A DNA stretch of 64,000 nt from Mycoplasma sp. CAG:776 (GTDB lineage Bacteria > Bacillota_I > Bacilli_A > RF39 > UBA660), in the NCBI GenBank assembly GCA_000438195.1, contig FR903076.1, positions 37,754 through 101,753 on the forward strand. Direction: 5' to 3'. A program made the position numbers and the translations under genes. Shown one piece after another: positions 1 to 8,010 of this stretch. The notes under the pieces are model-generated. The model saw nothing but the letters and a program-made list of their open reading frames with translations, did not search any database and had not been told where the DNA came from. The stretch's first letter is position 1; each line of letters opens with the position of its first letter.

Positions 1-506
1 GGAAAGATTTATTTCCTAAAATATCTTTTTCAAGCGAATTAAAAGGAATACTTGATTATGTTTATGAAAATACTTTTCAAGTCAAATTAGGTAGTAAAAT
101 TTATATTAAGAGTTATAAGAATTTTCGCTTTGTATTTAAACATTGTATGATTTCTAGATGGGGAATTAAAAAGATATTTTATGTTTTTATTGATTGGTTT
201 CATTTGCTACCTATTAAATTACAAAACTTTTGTTATCATATTTCTAAATTAGATTATCAGGTTTTAAATTTAGAACATAAAAAATGGTTTTATCCGGTTG
301 ATAAGAAGATTAGTTATCATTATTCTTTTTACGATTTATATGATGTTGCTATTATTAAAGCTATAAAATTAATTACTTTACTTGATGAAGTATTAGCTAA
401 AGATGAAAAAGCAATTCGTAAAGCTTTAAAGGAAGTAGGTAATCTCCATTATGGAACTGGCGTTAATGAAAATAGAAAGGTTACTATGAAATATTTTGTT
501 AATTAA
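1..506 (+). CDS. Hypothetical protein, 5'-truncated by window edge
   Basis: The reading frame is open from base 3 to the TAA at 504-506 and has no start inside the window, so this is the C-terminal part (about 167 residues) of a longer protein. The visible part is rich in aromatic and basic residues (F, Y, W, K) and has no membrane segment or motif that I recognise. An internal ATG at 147 could be a start, but the frame stays open upstream without a ribosome binding site, so I favour continuation beyond the edge. It converges on cwlD, and its terminator hairpin lies inside the cwlD 3' end. Function unknown. Confidence 0.6.
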   Translation, partial: KDLFPKISFSSELKGILDYVYENTFQVKLGSKIYIKSYKNFRFVFKHCMISRWGIKKIFYVFIDWFHLLPIKLQNFCYHISKLDYQVLNLEHKKWFYPVDKKISYHYSFYDLYDVAIIKAIKLITLLDEVLAKDEKAIRKALKEVGNLHYGTGVNENRKVTMKYFVN

Positions 507-1152
507 AATATTCGATGATAGCATCTTTTATTAGAGATGCTATTTTTTGTTGGTATTCTTCTGTAATTAATTTATTTTTTTCTTCATTATTTGATAAAAA
601 TCCACATTCAATTAGAACACCGGGTATTGTAAGTTTATTGTACATGTAAGTTTTATTTGGTATTTTTTTAATTTCTCTATTAGTATTTAGATTTGTATTT
701 AAATTGTTTTGAATTATTGTAGCTATAGTTTTAGTTTCTTCTTTATCATAAAATATTTGTGGTCCGTAATAAGCACTATCGTTTAAATAATTTAAATGAA
801 TGGATAAATAAAGATTAGCCTTACTATTATTAATTAATTTAATTCGATTATCAAAATCACTTTTTTTTCGCCATCTTGCGTTTGGTTCGGATAAATCATA
901 GTCGCCATCTCTCGTCATTATAACTGTAGCTCCTGTTTTAGATAATTCAATTTCTAAGGCTTTACTAATTTCCAAATTAATATCTTTTTCATAAGTAGAA
1001 TCACTTATTGTTCCAGGATCTTTTCCTCCATGTCCGGGGTCTATAATAATTATTTTTCCACTTAAAGGCATCAACGCGTTTACTTTAGTGTTGATAAAAA
1101 GAGCAGATAAAAGAAGAATTATCAATGTTAATATTTTTATTTTTGTTTTCAT
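499..1152 (-). CDS. cwlD: Germination-specific N-acetylmuramoyl-L-alanine amidase CwlD
   Basis: This is a 217-residue Amidase_3 protein with an N-terminal hydrophobic segment (about residues 6-26) that should export it across the forespore membrane. Zinc-ligand and catalytic motifs are visible in order: IDPGHGG, the Glu of YEKDINLE, the His of LSIHLN, and the Glu of VLIECGFLSN near the C-terminus. In B. subtilis CwlD cleaves the peptide from muramic acid as the first step of making muramic-delta-lactam in spore cortex, the mark read by germination lytic enzymes. Length and motif order fit CwlD rather than larger vegetative amidases, and the neighbouring yabP/yabQ/spoVG/yabG genes support a sporulation role. 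It is followed by a convergent gene and preceded by an unrelated membrane gene with its own terminator. Confidence 0.88.
   Translation of the reverse strand: MKTKIKILTLIILLLSALFINTKVNALMPLSGKIIIIDPGHGGKDPGTISDSTYEKDINLEISKALEIELSKTGATVIMTRDGDYDLSEPNARWRKKSDFDNRIKLINNSKANLYLSIHLNYLNDSAYYGPQIFYDKEETKTIATIIQNNLNTNLNTNREIKKIPNKTYMYNKLTIPGVLIECGFLSNNEEKNKLITEEYQQKIASLIKDAIIEYFN
518..550 (+). terminator. Rho-independent terminator of the upstream partial gene
   Basis: A perfect 9-bp inverted repeat (ATAGCATCT / AGATGCTAT, 8-nt loop) is followed by a T-run on the + strand. It lies inside the 3' end of the convergent cwlD gene. Confidence 0.7.
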
Positions 1153-1163
1153 ATTAAATTATA

Positions 1164-1185
1164 TAAAAAAATAGCCTTAGCTATT
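1164..1185 (-). terminator. Terminator of the membrane protein gene
   Basis: On the minus strand AATAGC-taag-GCTATT is followed by a run of T. It overlaps the stop codon of the 1177-2181 gene and separates it from cwlD. Confidence 0.6.
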
Positions 1186-2181
1186 CTTTAAAATTTCATT
1201 TATTTCATTTTCATTTCTTTTGTTGTATCCAATTAATATTTTTTCGTTTTTATTACTTACTATTGTAATTATTTCTTTTAAAGTAGAATCAGTTTTTCTT
1301 GATAATCCATCTGTTGTTACAATGCTATATTTTTTTCCAGTATTATCCATTACAAATATTTGTTTTGATGTTGTGATTCCATATTGCTTTGTTTTGTATT
1401 CATAAATCCAAATTAGACTATTTTGATTTATTATTTTTAATGTTTTATTGAAACTTATGATATAGTTTTTAGTAAGTATTAAGTGTAGTGTTTCATAATA
1501 TTTTGTATTTTTATCATTTATTTCTTTTTCTAGTTTTTGTAGTTCCTTTTCAGTTAGGGTTGCTAATGCTTCCTTGTTTTTAACCATTTTTAGTAGATAT
1601 AAGACTAAAAATGAACATGCAATTGCAAAAGGTATCATACTAAGATAAAAAAATGCTGATGTTTCTTTTTTTAAAGAAATATTTGTTAAATATACTTCGC
1701 CAAAATAACTGTTAAAATCATCTATTTCTATTTGATTTTCTTCATCTAAACCGTTATTGTATACTTCGATAGCAATATCTTTTAGGGAACTTGGAACAGC
1801 AGTGGTAGTTCCATAAATAGTTATGGGTTTATCAACTAGCCCTTCGACGTTTAATTTTTCATATATTTCATCACTTAAATAGGCAATGTAATAATAATTT
1901 CCGTCAAACACAATATAAAATGTATAATTTTCTTCATTTTCATATTTGGCAATTGAATATGGTGCTTTAGCTATTTTAAGATATGCTTTTACATTTTCTT
2001 CATTGTTTTTATTTTCAATTATATCATTTAGATAAAAATATTGGTTTCCATTTTGTTTATTTTCGTAAATACCAAATCCTATAAATAATAATCCTAACGC
2101 TATAAAAATAAGGAAAATATATAAGTAGTTATTTATTTTTTTTAATTCTTTTTTTAAAAGATAATTTTTTATTATTTGCAT
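1177..2181 (-). CDS. Unknown two-TM membrane protein
   Basis: I place the start at the ATG ending at 2181, because AAGGAG sits 7 nt upstream of it; a further upstream ATG lacks such a site. The 334-residue product has one hydrophobic segment near residues 15-37, an external domain of about 140 residues rich in Y/N/E with beta-type patterns (YTFYIVFDGNYYYIAYLSD), and a second hydrophobic segment near 175-198. After these comes a charged cytoplasmic stretch, and the C-terminal 80 residues contain several short hydrophobic strands. I do not recognise a named family. It is transcribed alone, between cwlD and a divergent Xre regulator, and has its own terminator. Confidence 0.6.
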   Translation of the reverse strand: MQIIKNYLLKKELKKINNYLYIFLIFIALGLLFIGFGIYENKQNGNQYFYLNDIIENKNNEENVKAYLKIAKAPYSIAKYENEENYTFYIVFDGNYYYIAYLSDEIYEKLNVEGLVDKPITIYGTTTAVPSSLKDIAIEVYNNGLDEENQIEIDDFNSYFGEVYLTNISLKKETSAFFYLSMIPFAIACSFLVLYLLKMVKNKEALATLTEKELQKLEKEINDKNTKYYETLHLILTKNYIISFNKTLKIINQNSLIWIYEYKTKQYGITTSKQIFVMDNTGKKYSIVTTDGLSRKTDSTLKEIITIVSNKNEKILIGYNKRNENEINEILKNS

Positions 2182-2298
2182 AAATTTTCTCCTTTTTAAC
2201 GTATATATTATCATAAAAATTGATATTTGACAAATTTATAATTCAATAGTTTTTTATGATTGATTTCTCATATAAAAATATGTTAAAATTATATCGGA

Positions 2299-2321
2299 TA
2301 TAATTATGTTATATATAACAT
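2299..2321 (+). promoter_or_regulatory. -10 box and 16-bp palindromic operator before xre gene
   Basis: TATAAT (2299-2304) is followed at once by the perfect palindrome ATGTTATATATAACAT (2306-2321), about 28 bp before the start codon of the Xre regulator. A perfect dyad overlapping the expected transcription start is what negative autoregulation by a dimeric helix-turn-helix protein needs. The regulatory role is inferred. Confidence 0.5.
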
Positions 2322-2348
2322 GAGATTTAATAAATGAAAGGAGATCTT

Positions 2349-2606
2349 ATGTTATATATTAAAGAAACAAGGGGCGATATTTTCAAAGTTATTGGTGCTA
2401 ATGTAAGATACTATCGTGGTTTATACAATTTGAATCACCCAAGAGAAAGAATATCACAAGCAAAAATAGCCCATATGTGTAATGTTTCAACTGGTTTGAT
2501 TGGCTCTTTAGAAACAGGAAAAGTTCAAGGTATTAGTATTCCTGTTTTATGGAATATTTCACAGATTCTTGGTGTTAGTATTGATAAATTCTTTGAGGAA
2601 CGCTGA
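2349..2606 (+). CDS. Xre-family transcriptional regulator
   Basis: This is an 85-residue single-domain helix-turn-helix protein. The ATG at 2349 is chosen over one at 2334 because AAAGGAG lies exactly between them. An HTH_3-type domain occupies most of the protein (ISQAKIAHMCNVSTG, then a recognition helix near LIGSLETGKV), and the C-terminus LGVSIDKFFEE is typical of Cro/CI-like regulators. There is no partner gene on the same strand. A palindromic operator directly upstream suggests autorepression. Targets are unknown. Confidence 0.8.
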   Translation: MLYIKETRGDIFKVIGANVRYYRGLYNLNHPRERISQAKIAHMCNVSTGLIGSLETGKVQGISIPVLWNISQILGVSIDKFFEER

Positions 2607-2613
2607 CCTTAAA

Positions 2614-2645
2614 AAAACAGGTACTATTTTGTATCTGTTTTTCTT
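2614..2645. terminator. Bidirectional terminator between xre and divIC
   Basis: AAAACAG...CTGTTTT with an additional TAC/GTA pairing is flanked by A and T runs on both sides. It serves the converging xre (+) and divIC (-) genes and overlaps the divIC stop. Confidence 0.65.
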
Positions 2646-2932
2646 ATAATGATTTCATCATCTTTAGTATATAAAAATTTTTCTTTGGCATATCTTTCTA
2701 CATAATCTGGATCTTGAAGTTTTTGAACTTCTGCTTTTAGAGCTTCTTCTGTATCAAGTAATTCTTCATATGAATTTTGTAAGATAGTAATTTCTTGATT
2801 GTTTTTCATTATTTTTATCCAATCTGGAAATATATTGATACATGTAAAACCAATAATAAAAATAAAAGATAAAATAAAGATAGTTAATCTTCTTTTTTCT
2901 TTTTTAGTTACTTTATGTTTTATTTTGATCAC
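2624..2932 (-). CDS. divIC: Septum formation initiator DivIC/FtsB-like
   Basis: A 102-residue bitopic protein with a basic cytoplasmic N-terminus (about 16 residues), one membrane span (about 17-38) and a short coiled coil that ends with the family-typical DPDYVERYAKEKFLY segment. DivIC/FtsB assembles with DivIB/FtsQ and FtsL at the division septum; a DivIB gene is present at 62.3 kb. The start is a GTG that overlaps the end of yabQ by 20 bases, matching the conserved yabP-yabQ-divIC order of spore-forming Bacilli. Confidence 0.85.
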   Translation of the reverse strand: MIKIKHKVTKKEKRRLTIFILSFIFIIGFTCINIFPDWIKIMKNNQEITILQNSYEELLDTEEALKAEVQKLQDPDYVERYAKEKFLYTKDDEIIIRKTDTK

Positions 2933-3266
2933 CCCTATTTTTTATAGTATAACATTTCTTTTTTATTTTTTCAATAAAACAGCGACATTTTACATTTTTT
3001 AACATTTTTTTTGTTACTTTTATGTTTGTAATAAATCCTAGAGTTATCATGATGAAAAAATAGATGTGAAAAATACCATTGTTTATTTTATATATTAAAA
3101 TAATGTATATTAATACGATGTTATACATAAATAAAATGGTGATTAGGCTTTGATAAAATCTTTTTTTATTTTTTATTATTATATAATTTAGTTTATATAA
3201 ATAGTAGAAAAGATAGCCAAATAGATATGATACACTTAGGGTAAAAATTTGTACTTCAGCAGTCAT
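2913..3266 (-). CDS. yabQ: Spore cortex biosynthesis protein YabQ
   Basis: A 117-residue membrane protein with about four hydrophobic segments in the first 90 residues and a basic, cysteine-containing C-terminal tail. Sequence similarity alone is weak. The call rests on size, topology and its position between yabP (1-base overlap) and divIC (20-base overlap), which is the conserved arrangement. YabQ localises to the outer forespore membrane and is needed for cortex formation in B. subtilis. Its transcription probably comes from the sigma-E-like promoter upstream of yabP. Confidence 0.78.
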   Translation of the reverse strand: MTAEVQIFTLSVSYLFGYLFYYLYKLNYIIIKNKKRFYQSLITILFMYNIVLIYIILIYKINNGIFHIYFFIMITLGFITNIKVTKKMLKNVKCRCFIEKIKKKCYTIKNRGDQNKT

Positions 3267-3553
3267 TATTTAAATAGTTTAGAAATAATGCTTTCTTCTT
3301 TTCCTTTTTCTTTGTTATCTAGATAGTTAAATCCATTTATTTTGCCTTTTATTTTAACATTGCCATCATGAGTGTCTAATTTCATAATTTCTAGATTTGA
3401 ACCTTTGATTAGTATTACTCCCATGTTACTTTCTAATAAGAATTCTTCACTATCAAAGCTTGTAATTTTTTTAATTCCTGTTAAAGCAATTTCTCTTCTG
3501 TCAATTAATTTTAACTCATGTGAACCAAACTCTATAACATTTGCATTTTCCAT
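3266..3553 (-). CDS. yabP: Sporulation protein YabP
   Basis: A 95-residue soluble protein with the YabP/YqfC-type sequence HELKLIDRREIALTGIKKI followed by short beta-strand repeats (MGVILIKGSNLEIMKLD) and a charged tail. AAAAGGAG lies 8 bases before the ATG. YabP works with YabQ in cortex/coat assembly in the mother cell. The stop codon overlaps the yabQ start, so the genes are translationally coupled. A good sigma-E-like promoter lies just upstream. Confidence 0.87.
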   Translation of the reverse strand: MENANVIEFGSHELKLIDRREIALTGIKKITSFDSEEFLLESNMGVILIKGSNLEIMKLDTHDGNVKIKGKINGFNYLDNKEKGKEESIISKLFK

Positions 3554-3573
3554 AAACTGTCTCCTTTTAATAC

Positions 3574-3602
3574 AGTTTATGTATCTTTAAATAAAAATAT
3601 GA
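3574..3602 (-). promoter_or_regulatory. Sigma-E-like promoter of yabPQ-divIC
   Basis: Reading the minus strand, TCATATT (complement of 3596-3602), a 14-bp spacer and CATAAACT (complement of 3574-3581) match the B. subtilis sigma-E consensus (KMATATT, N14, CATACAMT) at the -35 and at most -10 positions. The yabP start codon lies about 20 bp downstream. sigE itself is not in this window, so assignment is by motif and by known control of yabP. Confidence 0.5.
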
Positions 3603-3605
3603 AAA

Positions 3606-3625
3606 AAACTTGGAAATCCAAGTTT
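3606..3625 (-). terminator. spoVG terminator
   Basis: AAACTTGG-aaat-CCAAGTTT is a perfect 8-bp stem with a T-run on the minus strand directly after the spoVG stop codon. Confidence 0.8.
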
Positions 3626-3882
3626 TATTCTGCTTCGTTGTATGCTTTTAATATTGCATCTTCAAATAATTTACGTACATCTGGATTAATTGGATGAGCT
3701 ATATCTCTATATCCACCAGTAGCCGTTTTTCTACTAGGCATGGCTATAAATAGACCATTATCTCCTTCAATTATTCTGATGTCATGAACGGCAAAAGAAT
3801 CATCTAATAGCACTGATGCTATTCCTTTCATTCTTGAGCCTTCTTTTTCGATCTTGCGAACGTTTACTGATGTAATTTGCAT
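3625..3882 (-). CDS. spoVG: RNA/DNA-binding regulator SpoVG
   Basis: An 85-residue protein matching SpoVG closely: MQITSVNVRKIEKEG at the start, then ASVLLDDSFAVHDIRIIEG, GLFIAMPSRKT and a HPINPDVRK segment. SpoVG is a small nucleic-acid-binding regulator affecting septation, sporulation, capsule and virulence genes in Firmicutes. A strong AGGAGGG lies upstream of the ATG. It is monocistronic, with its own terminator, and sits between yabP and veg. Confidence 0.93.
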   Translation of the reverse strand: MQITSVNVRKIEKEGSRMKGIASVLLDDSFAVHDIRIIEGDNGLFIAMPSRKTATGGYRDIAHPINPDVRKLFEDAILKAYNEAE

Positions 3883-3953
3883 AAATATTCTTCCCTCCTA
3901 AGTTTTTCAACTTATCTATATTTTATAGCAAAATCTTAGAACTTGCAAGTGTT

Positions 3954-4166
3954 TTACATATATTTTATCTTAATATCACCTGTTATGATGTCGCGGTAAG
4001 TAAAACTTTTCTCTTGATTATTTTCTATAATTGTAAATAAGTTGGGATAAACTGCATGGATTTTTCCATTATAACTGTTGGTTTTTCCTCGCATGCCATA
4101 TACTTTTATTTCTACTGTTTTTCCTAAGTTGTCTTTTATTTCTTCTTTTATATAATTGGTATTCAA
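3954..4166 (-). CDS. veg: Veg-family protein
   Basis: A 70-residue protein of the Veg family (DUF1021): a small SH3-like barrel with the typical GKTVEIKVYGMRGKTNSYNG and YPNLFTI segments. It starts with TTG after AGAAGGGGG. In B. subtilis Veg promotes biofilm formation and was also called a spore-germination factor. It lies 2 bases downstream of yabG and is probably cotranscribed with it, as in other Bacilli, where veg follows yabG. Confidence 0.9.
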   Translation of the reverse strand: MNTNYIKEEIKDNLGKTVEIKVYGMRGKTNSYNGKIHAVYPNLFTIIENNQEKSFTYRDIITGDIKIKYM

Positions 4167-4168
4167 AT

Positions 4169-4954
4169 TTAACCCCCTTCTCTTGGATAACCTACATACA
4201 TAAGACCATTACATTTTAATCCACCAATACCGTTATGACCATATTTTGTTTTATTTAAGAGATTTAACAAATTGATTTCTTTGCTTCTTTCTGTTAAAGC
4301 AAGAGTAGTAGCAATAATTGCAGGATCTAAGGCATGAATGTTAATTCTTTTAGGACTAGAAGCAAAGTTCGCTCCGGCTTTGATTAATTCTTCATAATTA
4401 CTTTGACATGCTCCGGCGATAATTACTAGCTTTTCATGAGAAAACTCATAATTTCTTGCCATTTTTACTGCTTTAATAAAGTTTCCTGAATTTTTATAAT
4501 TTTTGATATCATCAATTCTTCCTTTTTTACTATAAAAAGCATCATGACCAGTGATGACGACAATATCTGGTTTAAATTCTTTTAATAATGGTAAAATGGC
4601 TTCATAAACGTGGTTTTCGCTTATTTTTCTTCCGATTGCTAAAACTCCTTTTTTTTTATAAAATTTTAAACATTTCTCTAAGTAATCTTTGTCGCCATCA
4701 ATATGTAATATTTTGGCTGGTAAATAAAAATATTCACTTCTTTCCTCTGGGATTTCGGGTGTTATAATTTCATCTGTTAAATCTACTGTATCTTTTTCTA
4801 AAAATTTTACTAAATCATTTTCAGGACTATCTGCATATAGTCTTACTTCTATTCCTTTTAAATAATATATATCATTCTTTATGTTTGTTATTTTAAATAC
4901 GGTATCATGGTTATAACTTTTTCTGGTTACTAGGTCTCCTCTTTTTAATTTCAT
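4169..4954 (-). CDS. yabG: Sporulation-specific protease YabG
   Basis: A 261-residue protein belonging to the YabG family (peptidase U57). The start is the second ATG, with GGTGAA upstream. An N-terminal SH3-like part (KRGDLVTRKSYNHDTVFKI) is followed by the conserved catalytic region with GKILHIDGD-like, VVITGHDAFY and VIIAGACQSNYEELI segments; the last contains the Cys proposed to be catalytic. YabG processes spore coat and cortex proteins late in sporulation. Gene order rsmA, yabG, veg (minus strand) matches B. subtilis. Confidence 0.9.
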   Translation of the reverse strand: MKLKRGDLVTRKSYNHDTVFKITNIKNDIYYLKGIEVRLYADSPENDLVKFLEKDTVDLTDEIITPEIPEERSEYFYLPAKILHIDGDKDYLEKCLKFYKKKGVLAIGRKISENHVYEAILPLLKEFKPDIVVITGHDAFYSKKGRIDDIKNYKNSGNFIKAVKMARNYEFSHEKLVIIAGACQSNYEELIKAGANFASSPKRINIHALDPAIIATTLALTERSKEINLLNLLNKTKYGHNGIGGLKCNGLMYVGYPREGG

Positions 4955-5021
4955 AAGATTCACCATTTCATTTTATGTTTCTTTTAAAGAATTTATGAAA
5001 ATTTGAGATAAATAAAAAGAA

Positions 5022-5801
5022 CTAAGATAAAATATTTGCTATTTCTTCAAATATTTCAAGACTTAGTTCTTCAGCGCGAACGTTTTCATTTAGATTATTT
5101 TCTTCTAGAACATTTTTAATTTTGTCCCATTCGTATCCTTTTAAATTGTTTTTTAAAGTTTTTCGTTTCATTTTAAATGAATCATTTATTAATTTAAAAA
5201 ATACTTCTTCATTTTTAAGATTTGATTTTTCATTTTTTCGTTCAAATTTTACAACAGCACTTTCAACATTTGGTACAGGATAGAAAGCACTACGACTTAC
5301 ATCAAATAAATAAGTTACATTAAAGTAATAATTTAAATAAACTGTTAGAGAGCCATAAGCTTTTGATTTTGGCTTTGCGGTAAAGCGTTCTGCTACTTCT
5401 TTTTGAACTAAGAGAGTCATACTTTTTATTTTTTCTTGATTTAGAATATGTTTAATAATGGGAGTTGTAATGTAATAGGGAATATTGGCAATCACATAAA
5501 TGTCTTTGTAATTATACTTTTGATGATCCTCTATAATGTTTGCTTTTAAAAAATCTTGAATTATAATCTGAGTTTTTTCATTTTCAAATTTTTTTAGAAT
5601 TTCTTTCATTCTTAGGTCAATTTCATAGCATGTTAAAAAGCTATTCTTTTTTTGTAAATATTTTGTTAGAGCTCCTTTTCCGGGTCCTATTTCGATAATT
5701 AAGTCATCTTCATTCGTTTTTATTGAATTAGCAATTTTCTTTAAAACATTTTCATCTTGTAAAAAATTTTGTCCCAAACTTTTTTTAGCTTTTATGTTCA
5801 T
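5022..5801 (-). CDS. rsmA: 16S rRNA dimethyladenosine transferase RsmA (KsgA)
   Basis: A 259-residue SAM-dependent methyltransferase that dimethylates two adjacent adenosines in the 3'-terminal helix of 16S rRNA. Visible features: KKSLGQNFLQD at the N-terminus, SAM motif I IIEIGPGKGALT, and the catalytic NIPYYITTPI motif. The internal ATG is chosen because GAGGGAT precedes it. The C-terminal domain is of normal length. It lies between yabG and a 3D-domain gene, the conserved neighbourhood. Confidence 0.94.
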   Translation of the reverse strand: MNIKAKKSLGQNFLQDENVLKKIANSIKTNEDDLIIEIGPGKGALTKYLQKKNSFLTCYEIDLRMKEILKKFENEKTQIIIQDFLKANIIEDHQKYNYKDIYVIANIPYYITTPIIKHILNQEKIKSMTLLVQKEVAERFTAKPKSKAYGSLTVYLNYYFNVTYLFDVSRSAFYPVPNVESAVVKFERKNEKSNLKNEEVFFKLINDSFKMKRKTLKNNLKGYEWDKIKNVLEENNLNENVRAEELSLEIFEEIANILS

Positions 5802-5828
5802 TTTATCCCTCAATCTAAAGAGGATGGG

Positions 5829-6398
5829 CTATTTTTCCCATCCAAATCTTAATACATCATAGGTTATACTACTTCGGCCTATATATCTTGCTGCATAGTC
5901 CTCACTTGGTGTTAAAAGGTCAATATCATTTCCAAGAACCCCACGGTCTAAAACGATAGCAATTACTGGTTCTTCACTAACTTTCTTACTTTCAAATCTA
6001 ATAATACTACCACATGGTAAATTAGAGGAAGAAGCAACAATATGTACTTCACCATAAGTATCATCTATATAAGTGTCTGTTCCATCTCTTACATCAACAC
6101 CACCACAGGCTAGACGTCCTGTACATGCTGCACAATTGGCTCCATATCCTGTTAAATCACCAGTATAACTGTCTAGAGATCCCCATAAATAGGTTTGGAG
6201 TGCTTCTTCATTTTTTCTTGCTTCTTCTTCTTTATTAATATAAATAGCCATAGTAGATAAATCAACACTTTTATTAATATTTTCATTGGTACTATATGTT
6301 TCCATTTTAGATGTGGAAGCATTAATTCCAAATAAAACTAGTAATATGATTCCTACTTTAATTGTGTATTTTAAGTAAAATTTGCTTTTACTTAGCAT
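5829..6398 (-). CDS. Secreted 3D-domain protein, YabE/YorM-like
   Basis: A 189-residue protein with one N-terminal hydrophobic segment (about residues 10-28), a short linker with a charged stretch, and a C-terminal 3D domain (named for conserved aspartates). The domain holds TGYGANCAACTGRLACGG, then PCGSIIRFES, IAIVLDRG and GNDIDLLTP with the conserved Asp residues. 3D domains occur in lytic transglycosylase-like and resuscitation-promoting-factor-like wall enzymes. In B. subtilis yabE, a larger 3D protein, lies in this same interval between rsmA and tatD (with rnmV). Here the G5/DUF348 repeats and rnmV are missing, so it is a reduced version. A hairpin (5822-5843) overlaps its 3' end. Confidence 0.75.
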   Translation of the reverse strand: MLSKSKFYLKYTIKVGIILLVLFGINASTSKMETYSTNENINKSVDLSTMAIYINKEEEARKNEEALQTYLWGSLDSYTGDLTGYGANCAACTGRLACGGVDVRDGTDTYIDDTYGEVHIVASSSNLPCGSIIRFESKKVSEEPVIAIVLDRGVLGNDIDLLTPSEDYAARYIGRSSITYDVLRFGWEK

Positions 6399-6441
6399 TC
6401 TTCTTCACCTCATTGGTAAATTAATCATATCATAAAATAGT

Positions 6442-7191
6442 TTAAATGTCAAAAATTCGCTTAATATTATCGTTGGTAATTCTTGTTAGTTCTTCTAAGC
6501 TAATACCTTTTAAATCGCATATGAATTTGGCTATATCATAAATTCTTGCTGGTTCATTTCTTTTTCCACGGTATGGTTCGGGAGTTAAATATGGGCTATC
6601 TGTTTCTAATATGATGTTTTTTAAAGGTATTTCTTTTATTACTTCTTTCAATTTAGCATTTTTAAAGGTAATTACCCCATTTACTCCTAATAAATAACCC
6701 TTTTTTATATAAACTCGGGCTGTTTCTAGAGAACCTGAAAAAGAATGAATTACCCCATTTACTTTAAACTTTTTGAGTGTATTAATTGTGTCTTCTGTTG
6801 CTTCTCTTGAATGAATAATAACCGGCAATTGATAGGTTTCAGCTATCTTTAATTCACTTTCTAGTAGTTTTATTTGATCCTCTTTATTTTCTTTTGTATA
6901 GTGGTAATCTAGGCCTATTTCACCAATTGCAACTACTTTAGGGTTAGAGAGATTATTCTCTATCCATTTTAAATCTGATTCAGTATATTCCTCTACTTTT
7001 TCCGGATGAATTCCTAAAGCACAATACATATTATCATATTTTTGGGATAATTCTAGTACTTCTTTATTACTAGTAGTATCACATCCATTATTAATAAAAC
7101 GATTTACATTATTTTCTTTTGCATTTTTTATAATTTCATCTATATTTTCATAATATTCTTCATAGATATGACAGTGTGTATCTGTAAACAT
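6442..7191 (-). CDS. tatD: TatD-family metal-dependent DNase
   Basis: A 249-residue TIM-barrel hydrolase beginning MFTDTHCHIYEEYY. The start at 7191 puts the metal-binding THCH motif at the N-terminus, as in the family; a longer frame exists upstream but would run into rpiB. Other motifs are IGEIGLDYH, PVIIHSREA, the VIHSFSG segment and ILETDSPYL. TatD enzymes are 3'-5' exonucleases and deoxyribonucleases that use two metal ions. Position upstream of the 3D gene matches yabD in Bacillus. It diverges from rpiB. Confidence 0.92.
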   Translation of the reverse strand: MFTDTHCHIYEEYYENIDEIIKNAKENNVNRFINNGCDTTSNKEVLELSQKYDNMYCALGIHPEKVEEYTESDLKWIENNLSNPKVVAIGEIGLDYHYTKENKEDQIKLLESELKIAETYQLPVIIHSREATEDTINTLKKFKVNGVIHSFSGSLETARVYIKKGYLLGVNGVITFKNAKLKEVIKEIPLKNIILETDSPYLTPEPYRGKRNEPARIYDIAKFICDLKGISLEELTRITNDNIKRIFDI

Positions 7192-7308
7192 AAAATCACC
7201 AAATAAATTATATCTGATTTTATTATTTAAGTAAAGTTTAAGTCTACTTCTTTTAATTTTCATTGATTTTTTTTCTTTATTTGTTACAATTAAATTGGGT
7301 GATAAAGA

Positions 7309-7758
7309 TTGAAAATTTATATTGGCAGTGATCATAGAGGAGTGGACTTAAAAGAAAAAGTAATCAAGTATTTAAAAGAAAATGAACTTGATATAGAAGA
7401 TATTGGTATACCTAATACGCCAATGGATGATTATCCTCTATTTGCTTTAACTTTGGGTGAAAAAGTGAGAGATAATAAAGGTTCACTTGGTATTTTGATT
7501 TGTGGATCTGGAGTAGGCATGAGTATTGCTGCAAATAAAGTGAAAGGAATTCGTTGTGTAAGGGCAGTTAGTGTTGATGATGCTTTTAAAGGGAAAAATC
7601 ATAATGGGGCTAATGTGATAGCCTTAGGTAGTGATATAACAACTGATTTTAATCAAGTAAGAGAAATCATAGATACTTTTATTACAACAAAAGCTCCTTG
7701 TGAAGAAAGGCATTTGAAGAGAGTACAAGCTATAAGAATGTATGAGGAACAAAATTAA
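7309..7758 (+). CDS. rpiB: Ribose-5-phosphate isomerase B
   Basis: A 149-residue RpiB/LacAB-type isomerase interconverting ribose 5-phosphate and ribulose 5-phosphate. The N-terminal IGSDHRGVDLK and the catalytic-cysteine loop GILICGSGVGMSIAANK are diagnostic, and NGANVIALGS follows. It starts at TTG after GGGTGATAA. The next gene starts within the last base of its stop codon, so the two are coupled. Confidence 0.95.
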   Translation: MKIYIGSDHRGVDLKEKVIKYLKENELDIEDIGIPNTPMDDYPLFALTLGEKVRDNKGSLGILICGSGVGMSIAANKVKGIRCVRAVSVDDAFKGKNHNGANVIALGSDITTDFNQVREIIDTFITTKAPCEERHLKRVQAIRMYEEQN

Positions 7759-7940
7759 TGGGTATTGATATTTATTTATATGTGTTTTTTACTTTACTTT
7801 CTATTTTTATTTTCAATGGAGTAAATTGGGAAAAGTTTATGAAAAGTGGAAAAGTAATAGAAGCTAAGTTATTGGTTTTAACTTTAAGTTTTGGACTTTC
7901 TTATTTACTTACAAATTTCGCTTTAGCTTTTATTAATTAG
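7758..7940 (+). CDS. DUF1146 (YwzB-like) membrane protein
   Basis: A 60-residue protein with two membrane spans (about 5-19 and 39-57) separated by the conserved VNWEKFMKSGK segment that characterises the DUF1146/YwzB family of Firmicutes. Function unknown. It is coupled to rpiB. Confidence 0.75.
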   Translation: MGIDIYLYVFFTLLSIFIFNGVNWEKFMKSGKVIEAKLLVLTLSFGLSYLLTNFALAFIN

Positions 7941-7948
7941 TAGTATTG

Positions 7949-7999
7949 ACAGGCAAACAAAAAGGAGTAGATTGCTCCTGTGAAGTTTGTCTGTTTTTG
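7949..7999 (+). terminator. Terminator of rpiB operon
   Basis: An outer stem ACAGGCAAAC / GTTTGTCTGT (one G-U pair) encloses an inner hairpin AGGAG/CTCCT and is followed by a T-run. It may also act for gene A on the other strand. Confidence 0.65.
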
Positions 8000-8010
8000 T
8001 GTTGAAAAAA

